Of a stretch of DNA of 64,000 nt, positions 20,801-27,802 are shown in pieces (the first letter of the stretch is position 1; each line of letters starts with the position of its first letter). The DNA lies in contig NZ_JACHMO010000001.1 in the NCBI RefSeq assembly GCF_014205015.1, forward strand, positions 620,001-684,000. Reading direction: 5' to 3'. The stretch is from Saccharothrix ecbatanensis (GTDB taxonomy: Bacteria > Actinomycetota > Actinomycetes > Mycobacteriales > Pseudonocardiaceae). The notes under the pieces are model-generated. The model was not told where the DNA came from. It ran no database searches and saw only the letters and a list, made by a program, of their open reading frames with translations. Both the position numbers and the translations under genes were made by a program.

Positions 20801-21744
20801 GCGCGGCGCACAACCTCAGTGTGAACCTCCGCCTCGTCGGTGACTTCGCCTCCGCCGTCACCCTCGACGCCGACACCTGGGACCGCAGGGTGCAGATCTA
20901 CGGTCAGGAGCACGAGGTGCCGCTCTACACCCAGGTCGGCCTCACCCTCGACAAGCGGGAACTCGGTCACTACCGGGACGCCGCATCCGAGCACGAAGAG
21001 ATCGTGCGCGCGTACGAACGGCTCAGTGTGGGGCGACCGCTCAATCCGGCATGGCTCCACGCCATGCGGCACCTGGCCGTGATGCGGCGCAAGGCGGGTG
21101 ACCACGAGGGCGCGATGCGGGCGGCGGAGGCGGCGTTCGAGGGTTTGCGGCGGCGGTACGACCTCGACCACCCCGACACGCTCGCCGCCGCGTTGGCCCG
21201 TTCCATCGAGCTGAGGCACTTGGGTCGCCACGAAACGGCCGCGCAGCTCGGGCAGGACACGCTGAGCCGCTATGCCAAGACGTTGGGGGCCGACCACCCC
21301 CACACGCTGTCCGCGGCCGTGAACGTGGCGATCCTCCGCCGCTTGAAGGGTGACTTCGAAGGTGCCCGCGAACTGAACCAGGCGACGCTGGCCGGCTTCC
21401 ACGCCCGCTTGGGTGATGGCCACCCCTCCACGTTGATCACCGGGATCAACCTGGCCAGTGACCTGCACGCGTTGGGGGACTGGCAAGGCGCCCACAAAGC
21501 CGATGTCGAACTGCTGAGTCGGGTGACAGCGGTCTTCGGCATCGACCACCCCACCGCATTGGCTTGCCAGGCCAACCTCGCGCAGGACTTGCGTTCACTC
21601 GGGCGCACCGACGAGGCGGACGAACTCCACCTGCGAGCGGTGACCGTCCTGCGGGAACGGCTCGGGCAACACCACCCCGCGGTGTCCGAGTTGAGCGACC
21701 CCGGGGTGCGGGCGAACTGCGACATCGACCCGTTGCCGCTCTAG
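17863..21744 (+). CDS. fxsT: FxsT-like STAND ATPase with TPR repeats and SAV_2336-like N-terminus
   Basis: 1293 residues from GTG 17863 (GGGAGGAT upstream). Residues ~1-300 resemble the SAV_2336 N-terminal domain (IVVAVDEGPAMSIWAPTVDDF, a vWA-like first strand; LLALTDAVDPTWRLG). Residues ~470-760 are an NB-ARC/STAND NTPase with Walker A GMGGVGKS (503-510) and Walker B LLIFDNAD (D585). The rest is kinesin-light-chain-like TPRs with recurring DHPxT motifs. The stretch PPRNVNFTGRADLL...LHGMGGVGKSHLAIEYAYR is characteristic of FxsT, the ATPase of FxSxx-COOH RiPP systems. Both NTPase motifs are intact. Confidence 0.82.
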   Translation: MTVRAAPEAVDARTAAGSDVHEWTADGLRDVLAPLVGQSHDIVVAVDEGPAMSIWAPTVDDFIRALAESGVFGSVTVCALGVDDSGRVTLRGSDGGDPLDLTGSGRCLLLALTDAVDPTWRLGGAWAALRDLGAAHSVAVVSPLSWWAACRIGTDLHRLRLKAVEPGAPNHFHEWEPQVDVPGMYDDLGDVVAVSFVELAPAALREWATLAAATGWANLGAALVPAQPRPATGTLHRGEATVDVAELVAAYRATASKVVFDLAVHLAVAPLEMPLLVRILELLHPEAGRAALSEFLASPLVVTAPHGSDTDESRAEFSFVARGVREELLAHGRRIDTDRVRKLVRDYLEERRPEVVAFSSSLDEEPVSAPSVNVAPPHVAEAERALWGALSGVHLRRKSLLIDPEDERRLAIRNDAKSGALPFDGQDRTRVREDTADVERNAGGVKVTAVEQQERRKALASPVFGGVPPRNVNFTGRADLLQELERRLVRGGTAAVLPETLHGMGGVGKSHLAIEYAYRNRANFDLIWWVPAERSVKIVNSLVDLGQRLGLEGGAESNVAVQEVLDALRSGNHPKVPTNWLLIFDNADSPDTVQEYLPTGGSGRILVTSRNSQWLSVARPLEVNVFQRAESVQLLRRRDPELSEEDAGRLAEALGDLPLAVAQAAAWRVETGMPAGEYLELLAEKQLELLNVTTTLDYPESVAAMWDLSLNELKRKNPSALRLLQVCAFLAPEPINRTMFSYSRNITGVPAELSRVLRDRLRLNEAVRDINRFALVRVDHRTNSIELHRLVQAVLISQMSEDDRVIMRKAAHLILSENDPEAPEEPDNWPTYVDLSAHLAASNAYESDAESVRSLLYNLVVFLYRWGEHQRSMDLSGRIYRIWLERLGEDHPETLRMGRWYGFMLWVQGRYAQAAPLNLDLLDRHRRAFGEEHEETIKAIGQVAADKRAEGDFVGALELSKRSYDICVRYLGDEDPVTHGAAHNLSVNLRLVGDFASAVTLDADTWDRRVQIYGQEHEVPLYTQVGLTLDKRELGHYRDAASEHEEIVRAYERLSVGRPLNPAWLHAMRHLAVMRRKAGDHEGAMRAAEAAFEGLRRRYDLDHPDTLAAALARSIELRHLGRHETAAQLGQDTLSRYAKTLGADHPHTLSAAVNVAILRRLKGDFEGARELNQATLAGFHARLGDGHPSTLITGINLASDLHALGDWQGAHKADVELLSRVTAVFGIDHPTALACQANLAQDLRSLGRTDEADELHLRAVTVLRERLGQHHPAVSELSDPGVRANCDIDPLPL

Positions 21745-23579
21745 TGACCCCGACCCAGCCACTCGGCGAGGCGCTCCACGTCGGGCGTCTCGCCGGTGGC
21801 GGCGATCCTGCTCCGCACGGCGTGGACGACGTGCGGGCGTTCGAGCAACACCCGCGACGCCGGACCAGGTGACAGTTCGCGCACCGCGATCCCGAAGCCG
21901 GACCACGCGACGGGCCGGTTCGAGCCTTCGGCCAGTTCCGTCGCGTACAGCGCGTGCGCCCGTGCGTGGTCTTCCACCACGATCGCGAAATCCGCCTCGG
22001 TCAGGTCTTCGGCGATCTTGTGGAGATGACCCGGAGGGCCTGACTGCAACGCGTCGAACTCCGCCCGGCCAGCCAGCAGGACGCGGGTGAGGATCGCCTT
22101 CGTGTCCAGCCTGGGTGGCGTGGGGGCGGCCACCACGGGGAAGTGGGTTTCGGGGGGTGGCGCAGGCCCGCCCGCGAGCCATCGCTCGGCGCACTCCTGC
22201 ACATGTGCCTGTTCCGGGCGGAGGTGCGTGGCGCGCCACGCCGCGCGGTGGTCCAGTGCCGCCGTCTCGGCGGCTGAGAGCAGTTCGGCCGGCACGGCGG
22301 CCTCCGCCAGCGCCTCCAGCCGCTCCGCCAGGCGAGCCGCGAACCTCCGTCCGAGGTCGGTCAGCGAAGGGTGCCGGCGCAGCGCGTAGAGCGCTTCGGT
22401 CACCTGGATTCGAACGAGGGCGAACTCGAAGTGCCCCAGAGCGGCGTCGGATCCGTTCAAGTGCTCGCGTTGTCGCGCCCAGAACTCCGCGACGGCGAGG
22501 AAGGCGTTCACCCCTTGGTACAGACCGGATACCGGACGCGGGTCGTCGCGCCACGGCGCGTAGGAGGTGGCGGACGGGTCCACGCGGGTCAGTTGTGCCA
22601 GGTGACTGATCGCGTTGAGCTTGCTGTGCTGGTACTCGTGAACCAGCGTCACGGCCAGCTGCGAGGCGTCGTGCGGTTCGGAGATGATCGCGGCGCCGTA
22701 ACCTTCGCCGACAGACCCGCTGTACGGTCGGAAGCGGTAGGCCGCGCGGCGCGGTGTGATCACCGACAGGCCGCTGGAGAGCTCCCGCGCGTGATGCGGG
22801 TGGTTCCGCTCCAGGATCGTCCACGCGTCGGCGAAGACCTTGTTCCATCGCGTTGCCGACGATTCCGACAATGGTTCGGGGTGCTCGGGGATCTCCAATC
22901 CCCGGTACGGTCCGGTGTCGTCCAGGTGGATGCGCGGCGCGCCGGAGCCGACCTCGTCCCCGAGAATGCGAATCGGCTCACATTCGACCGGGTGGGCCGC
23001 GCCGCTGCCGGTTTTCACCGTCAACCCCGACGCATCCGCAACCAACGCGCCGTGACCCCATTCGGTCGCATCGGGCACTCGCACGGTGCCCAGGCCGGGA
23101 AGGGTGCCGATTCCATTCCATAGCGGAATCGCCATCGTGAAACGCAATTTTGCGGACAAGCCCGCCGCGGCGGCCAAAAGATGCAGTTGGCCGATGTGGA
23201 ACCACACCGGCGCGGTATCGGTGACCTTGTTCCGGAGGCGACGCAGGACGTGCGCCAACCACATGCCGACCTGTGGGCGTGCCAGCAGGTCGGCCACCGC
23301 TTTCGGATCGGCGCGCTCGGCCGCGATCAGGAGTTCCCACGCCTCCTCCACCGGCGGCAACGGGCTTTGCGGGGTGTGGTGGTGGCGGGCATGGTGCAAC
23401 ACCAGGCGCAAGGCGAGCAGTCGTCGTGTTCGCTCGATGTGGTGCAGCAGCGCCGAGGCGTCGCCCTTGGTTCGTTCGGACGCCAAGCCGTCCAACTGGG
23501 CAAGGGACATGCCGTGGTGGGGCGGCGATATCCCGTGCGCGGAGTTCCAGCCTGCCACCTCGTGGTCGCCCCTCGTCAT
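21741..23579 (-). CDS. Stand-alone HExxH-motif RiPP peptide hydroxylase
   Basis: 612 residues. The motif VHEYQHSKLNA (HExxH at 314-318) and the N-terminal pattern HGMSLAQLDGLAS...TRRLLALRLVL match the family once called HEXXH motif domain, now named aKG-HExxH-type peptide β-hydroxylase. Family members use Fe(II) and 2-oxoglutarate to hydroxylate residues of a precursor peptide. In FxSxx systems this domain is usually the C-terminal part of the radical SAM protein FxsB; here it stands alone. Its ATG overlaps the stop of the FxsA-like peptide gene (ATGA). Its stop shares the palindrome CTAG (21741-21744) with the convergent FxsT stop. Confidence 0.85.
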   Translation of the reverse strand: MTRGDHEVAGWNSAHGISPPHHGMSLAQLDGLASERTKGDASALLHHIERTRRLLALRLVLHHARHHHTPQSPLPPVEEAWELLIAAERADPKAVADLLARPQVGMWLAHVLRRLRNKVTDTAPVWFHIGQLHLLAAAAGLSAKLRFTMAIPLWNGIGTLPGLGTVRVPDATEWGHGALVADASGLTVKTGSGAAHPVECEPIRILGDEVGSGAPRIHLDDTGPYRGLEIPEHPEPLSESSATRWNKVFADAWTILERNHPHHARELSSGLSVITPRRAAYRFRPYSGSVGEGYGAAIISEPHDASQLAVTLVHEYQHSKLNAISHLAQLTRVDPSATSYAPWRDDPRPVSGLYQGVNAFLAVAEFWARQREHLNGSDAALGHFEFALVRIQVTEALYALRRHPSLTDLGRRFAARLAERLEALAEAAVPAELLSAAETAALDHRAAWRATHLRPEQAHVQECAERWLAGGPAPPPETHFPVVAAPTPPRLDTKAILTRVLLAGRAEFDALQSGPPGHLHKIAEDLTEADFAIVVEDHARAHALYATELAEGSNRPVAWSGFGIAVRELSPGPASRVLLERPHVVHAVRSRIAATGETPDVERLAEWLGRGH

Positions 23580-23827
23580 CGGCGCCGGGTGCAGGAGTCC
23601 TGGTGGCCGCCCACGCTGCCGCTGGCGTGGTCCACCTGTCTGAGGAAAACGACCGTCGACGCCGCCAGGATCTCGTCGTCGAATGTGTCCAACGCGTCGA
23701 GAGGAACGTTCGTCAAGTCGACCAGACCGGAGTCGATCCGAATTGCCGATTCATCCACTAGTGGGCCTCCCGAGTTGGCCACCGGGTAGCGGCGCCCCCG
23801 CGCGGTGGGATTCACCTTCGATGGCAT
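23576..23827 (-). CDS. FxsA-like RiPP precursor peptide without the FxSxx tail
   Basis: 83 residues. The segment SGLVDLTNVPLDALDTFDDE...IL is the conserved leader of FxSxx-COOH precursors (VDLTxVxLDxLxxLDD). The C-terminus is GSVGGHQDSCTRRR instead of FxSxx, and I see no frameshift that would restore it. It lies directly upstream of the HExxH hydroxylase and is coupled to it by a 4-bp overlap, so it is the likely substrate. His, Asp and Cys in the tail are candidate modification sites (inference). The ribosome site is weak. Confidence 0.75.
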   Translation of the reverse strand: MPSKVNPTARGRRYPVANSGGPLVDESAIRIDSGLVDLTNVPLDALDTFDDEILAASTVVFLRQVDHASGSVGGHQDSCTRRR

Positions 23828-23898
23828 GACCCAGTGTAATGTCGATGAAACAGAGCGGAAGTGGTGCGTATGGCGGTATTCGGTGCTACGGGCGGCAA

Positions 23899-24801
23899 CT
23901 AAACGCCGGAGTCGCGTTGCGCCAACAGGGTGTCCAGTTCGGCCATTGAGGTGGCGCCGGCCGCGTAGAAGCGAATCCCTTCCACCAGTCCTTCGAGTCC
24001 GCCGGGGTAGTTCGCGCTCGTGCGGACGATGCTGACCGTGTCGGGTCGGTCCGCGCCGTGGCGGGGGATGGCGGCTGCGAAAGGCAGGTCGCGCAGCACC
24101 AGGTCGCGTCCCTCACGGGTGTCGAAGCCGGGGATGCGCAGCATGACCTCGACGATCGGTCCCAGCTCGGCCAAGGGCATCGCCGGCTGACTGGTGGGGG
24201 AGGTGTGCCGGGTGGTCTCGATCGGGTGGCCGTCCACCAGGCGCACCCACACCCGGGCGTGCACTTCCTTGACGTCCGCGTCGACCTGCCGGTAGGCGTC
24301 CGGGCGGGCGGCGGGGTGGTGGCGGATCACCGCTTGGTAGAACGGGTCGGAGGCGATCAGCACCAGCGTGGCCGTGGAATCGCGCAGCGTCCGCTTCGCC
24401 TCGCTTGTGTCCAGGATGCGGTAGGTGAAGATCATCTCCGCGCTGGTCTTGCCGTGCTCGTCGTAGTGCACCTCGCCCGCGTGCACGGCCATCCGCAGGC
24501 GCAGTCGTGCCTCGGTGGCGTGCACGTGGTTGTGCTCGCGTAGCGCGGCCACCAGCCGTTCGGGCAGCCGGTCGACCAGGACGCCCTTCGGCGTGTCGGC
24601 GGGCAGCAGGACCATCACGCTGTCGCCCACGTCGTCCACGGCCTCGACGTCCCACGGCAGGCCGCAGTCGGCGAACGCGCTCTTCAGGACCCCGTACATG
24701 CCGTCGCGCACGGCGGTCCGGTGCCGTGACGTCCTCTCCTCGTCGCCGTAGGACTCCACGTCCACGACGACGAACGACCGGTGCACCGCAGCCGACCCCA
24801 T
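23899..24801 (-). CDS. Class III cyclase-like protein with C-terminal effector-associated domain
   Basis: 300 residues from ATG 24801 with GGGGAGG upstream. Residues ~8-200 resemble a class III nucleotidyl cyclase: the metal Asp residues are D14 (VVVDVESYG) and D60 (VGDSVMVLL), and RMAVHAGEVHYDEHGK aligns with the catalytic core. The transition-state Asn-Arg helix is altered (IFTYRIL keeps Arg but lacks Asn). Residues ~218-296 form an EAD-like bundle (IVEVMLRIPGF...TREGRDLVL...YPGGLEGLVEGIRF...AELDTLL) that aligns with the N-terminus of the VMAP protein. It is the probable effector or sensor, first in the operon with the FxsA-like and HExxH genes. Confidence 0.75.
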   Translation of the reverse strand: MGSAAVHRSFVVVDVESYGDEERTSRHRTAVRDGMYGVLKSAFADCGLPWDVEAVDDVGDSVMVLLPADTPKGVLVDRLPERLVAALREHNHVHATEARLRLRMAVHAGEVHYDEHGKTSAEMIFTYRILDTSEAKRTLRDSTATLVLIASDPFYQAVIRHHPAARPDAYRQVDADVKEVHARVWVRLVDGHPIETTRHTSPTSQPAMPLAELGPIVEVMLRIPGFDTREGRDLVLRDLPFAAAIPRHGADRPDTVSIVRTSANYPGGLEGLVEGIRFYAAGATSMAELDTLLAQRDSGV

Positions 24802-24844
24802 GTGACCTCCCCACGCCTGTTGTAGCCCAGTACGGGGGTGTGAG

Positions 24845-24856
24845 GGCAGCGCTGCC
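24845..24856. promoter_or_regulatory. Perfect 12-bp palindrome in divergent spacer
   Basis: GGCAGCGCTGCC lies between the minus-strand cyclase-EAD operon and the plus-strand CorC-like gene. It is a candidate regulator site for either gene, or a chance GC-rich palindrome. Confidence 0.3.
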
Positions 24857-24909
24857 ACTCGAAATGACCAACGCGTTGCGCGCCCGGAGCATCGGGGTAC
24901 TGAGTGGGG

Positions 24910-26175
24910 ATGGACGGGTTCGGTTGGACGATCGTGCTGGTGGCGGTGTTGGTGCTGCTCAACGCGGTGTTCGCGGGGAGTGAGATGGCGTTGATCAGCC
25001 TGCGCGAGGGGCAGTTGCGGGCACTGGAGCGGGACGAGCGGGCCTCCGCGCGGACGTTGGTGCGGCTGGCCCGCGACCCGAACCGGTTCCTCGCCACCAT
25101 CCAGATCGGCATCACGCTGGCGGGGTTCCTGGCCTCGGCGACGGCTGCGGTGTCGTTGGCCGCGCCGCTGGTGCCGGTGCTGTCGTTCCTCGGCGGAGCG
25201 GCGGGCGCGGTGGCGATCGCGCTGGTCACGATCCTGCTGACGTTCCTGACCCTGGTGTTCGGCGAGCTCGCGCCCAAGCGGCTGGCGATGCAGTACGCGC
25301 TGCGGTGGGCACTGCTCGTGGCACGTCCGCTGCACGTCCTTTCCGCCGCGTCACGGCCGGCGGTGTGGGCGTTGAGCGCGTCGACGAACCTGGTGGTCCG
25401 GCTGCTCGGCGGCAAACCGGACCCCGAGTCGGAGCAGATGTCGTCGGAGGAGCTGCGCGAGCTCGTGTCCGCCCAGCGCGGTCTCAACGCCGAGCAGCGC
25501 ATGATCATCACGGGCGCGCTCGAGATCGACGAACGCCGGTTGCGCGAAGTCCTGGTGCCGCGCCGGTCCGTGGTCACGCTGGACGCCGAACTGGACATTC
25601 CGTCCGCCCGCGCCCGGCTGGCCGGCTCCGGCCACTCCCGCGCACCCGTCGCCCGGGGCGGGCACCTGGACGACGTCGTGGGCGTCGTCCACCTCCGTGA
25701 CCTGCTGGAAGACGACACCCGACTGGTCGACGTGGCCCGGCCGCCGGTGGTGTTCCCGGACTCCGTGCGGGTGTCCGACGCGCTGCGCCGGTTCAAGGCC
25801 GAACGCGCGCAGCTGGGGCTGGTCATGGACGAGCACGGCGCGGTCAAGGGCATCATCACGCTCGAAGACCTGCTGGAGGAGATCGTCGGCGAGATCATGG
25901 ACGAGACCGACCGCGACGTGATGGCGGTGCGCAACGCGGCGGACGGGTCGCTGGTGGTGCCCGGCAAGTTCCCCGTGCACGACCTGCCCGACCTGGGTAT
26001 CGAACTGCGCGACCCGCCCGAGGGCGACTACGCCACCATCGCGGGCCTGATGCTGGTCGAGCTGGGCCGCATCCCGGAGGAGCCGGGCGACCGCGTCACC
26101 GTGGGCGACTGGACAGCCGAAGTGCTGAAAGTCGAACACCACGCCATCACGTCCGTGCGCCTGAACAGGGTGTGA
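24910..26175 (+). CDS. CNNM/CorC (HlyC)-family membrane protein
   Basis: 421 residues from ATG 24910 (GTG 24904 is an alternative). The N-terminal DUF21/CNNM domain has three or four membrane segments (begins FGWTIVLVAVLVLLNAVFAG; LTFLTLVFGELAPKRLA). Two CBS domains follow (RSVVTLDAELDIP; GLVMDEHGAVKGIITLEDLL), then a CorC_HlyC domain near the C-terminus. The family is linked to Mg2+/Co2+ export or homeostasis; the hemolysin name is historical. Monocistronic. Confidence 0.92.
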   Translation: MDGFGWTIVLVAVLVLLNAVFAGSEMALISLREGQLRALERDERASARTLVRLARDPNRFLATIQIGITLAGFLASATAAVSLAAPLVPVLSFLGGAAGAVAIALVTILLTFLTLVFGELAPKRLAMQYALRWALLVARPLHVLSAASRPAVWALSASTNLVVRLLGGKPDPESEQMSSEELRELVSAQRGLNAEQRMIITGALEIDERRLREVLVPRRSVVTLDAELDIPSARARLAGSGHSRAPVARGGHLDDVVGVVHLRDLLEDDTRLVDVARPPVVFPDSVRVSDALRRFKAERAQLGLVMDEHGAVKGIITLEDLLEEIVGEIMDETDRDVMAVRNAADGSLVVPGKFPVHDLPDLGIELRDPPEGDYATIAGLMLVELGRIPEEPGDRVTVGDWTAEVLKVEHHAITSVRLNRV

Positions 26176-26199
26176 GCCCTGCTCAGGCGCAACGTGCCG

Positions 26200-27615
26200 C
26201 TAGCGGCCCGCGCCTGCCACCCAGGCCTCCAAGCCGGCCACGTCATTCGGCAGCGCCGACGACAGCACCCGGTTGCCTTCCGGCGTCACCACGACGTTCT
26301 CCTCCAGCCGTACGCCGATGCCCCGCAGCTCCGGCGGCACGGTCTCGTCGTTCGGGTGGAAGTACAGGCCCGGCTCGACGGCCAGCGCCATGCCGACCTC
26401 CAGCGTGCCCTCGTGGTACGCGGTGGAGCGGGAGTTGGCGCAGTCGTGCACGTCCAAGCCCAGGAAGTGGCCGACGCCGCACGTGATGTAGCGGCGGTGG
26501 TGCTGGCCGTCCGGGTCCAGCGCCTCGTCCACCGACACCGGCAGCAAGCCCCAGTCGTGCAGGCCCTCGGCGAGCACCCGCATCGCCTCGTGGTGGAAGT
26601 CCCGGTACGCCGCACCGGGCCGCACGGCCGCCAACGCCGCCACCGACGCCCGCTCGATCAGCTCGTGCACCCGCCGCTGCGCCGGGCTGTACGCACCCGA
26701 GATCGGCAACGTCCGGGTGATGTCGGCGGTGTAGAGGGTGTCCAGCTCCACGCCCGCGTCCAGCAGCAGCACCGCGTCCTCGGGCACCGGCCCGTCGTTG
26801 CGCACCCAGTGCAGCACCGGCGCGTGCGGCCCGGCGGCCACGATCGAGGCGTAGCCGGGCCCGTTGCCAGCGGTCCGGGCGCGACGGTCGAACGTGCCCT
26901 GCAACCACCGTTCGCCACCGCCCTTGACCGCGGTCGGCAGCTCGGCGGCGACGTCGGCGAAACCGAGGACGGTGGCGTCCACCGCGGCCTGGAGCTGGCC
27001 GATCTCCCAGTCGTCCTTGATCCGGCGCAGCTCGGCCAGCACGGTCCGCAGCGACGCGGTGTGGTCCGCGCCCACCAACGCGTCCAGCAGCGGGTCGACG
27101 CCCGTGGTCGCGTGCACGGCGGGCAGCCTGCCGCGCAGCGCCGACGGCAGCTCGTGCAGCGGACGGCAGCGCACGCCCAGGGCCTCGGTCCACTCGGCGA
27201 GACCGGGCACCGGGCCGATCCACAGCTCGCCGTCACGGGCGTTGGCGAAGAAGTCCTGCTCGTCCGGCCCGGCCGGCGGGCGCAGGAACAGCTCGGCGTC
27301 GTGACCACCCGCCACCGGGCGCATCACGAGCACCGCGCCCTCCGCGGAACAGCCCGTCAACCAGGAGAAATCACTGTCCGGGCGGAACCCGTGGTCGGTG
27401 TCGTTGGACCGCACGGGAGCCCAGCCGGCGGCCACGGCGATGCGCGCGCCGGGCAGTGCGGCGCTGAGCCGGTCGCGGTGCGCGGCGGCGGCTTCGGAGG
27501 CGCCGGGCGTCACGCGGGCGGCGCGGTCTGCCGGACCCCAGCCGTGCTGGACGAACTCGCGGAACCCGGAGGCGTCGACTAGCTTGCTCGGGTCGCGGCG
27601 GGCGGGTTTGGTCAC
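26200..27615 (-). CDS. Xaa-Pro aminopeptidase (M24B, aminopeptidase P family)
   Basis: 471 residues from GTG 27615; the frame upstream has poor coding character. It has an N-terminal AMP_N domain and a C-terminal pita-bread M24 domain. The metal ligands are visible: Asp in LLLDAGVELDTLY and TADITRT, His in GVGHFLGLDVHD, Glu in VEPGLYF and RLEENVVV. It removes N-terminal residues preceding proline in the cytosol and needs two metal ions, usually Mn2+. Confidence 0.93.
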   Translation of the reverse strand: MTKPARRDPSKLVDASGFREFVQHGWGPADRAARVTPGASEAAAAHRDRLSAALPGARIAVAAGWAPVRSNDTDHGFRPDSDFSWLTGCSAEGAVLVMRPVAGGHDAELFLRPPAGPDEQDFFANARDGELWIGPVPGLAEWTEALGVRCRPLHELPSALRGRLPAVHATTGVDPLLDALVGADHTASLRTVLAELRRIKDDWEIGQLQAAVDATVLGFADVAAELPTAVKGGGERWLQGTFDRRARTAGNGPGYASIVAAGPHAPVLHWVRNDGPVPEDAVLLLDAGVELDTLYTADITRTLPISGAYSPAQRRVHELIERASVAALAAVRPGAAYRDFHHEAMRVLAEGLHDWGLLPVSVDEALDPDGQHHRRYITCGVGHFLGLDVHDCANSRSTAYHEGTLEVGMALAVEPGLYFHPNDETVPPELRGIGVRLEENVVVTPEGNRVLSSALPNDVAGLEAWVAGAGR

Positions 27616-27759
27616 CTTGGGCAGCCTTTCGGGTAGGGGCCGTCGTCCGCCCGACCGCGATCGGCGGCCGGGCGTCGTCCACGATGCTCTCACCGGTCCT
27701 CGTATCGCCCAACCGGGTGGCTCCATCCCTGAAACGGGTTAGCCGATGTGGGCGATCCG

Positions 27760-27787
27760 GTAGGTAGACATCCCACGGCCTACCTAC
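27760..27787. repeat. Inverted repeat upstream of the 840-aa membrane protein
   Basis: GTAGGTAG (27760-27767) and CTACCTAC (27780-27787) are perfect 8-bp arms with a 12-bp spacer, ending 15 bp before the ATG at 27803. It could be an operator or an mRNA leader hairpin. The remaining bases between 27616 and 27802 show no other clear element. Confidence 0.45.
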
Positions 27788-27802
27788 GGCAGGTGATCGC
27801 GC

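Noticed and set aside
23560..23640. Frameshift that would restore an FxSxx tail to the FxsA-like peptide
   Set aside because: I translated the other frames near the end and found no FxSxx followed by a stop. The existing stop is used for the ATGA coupling.
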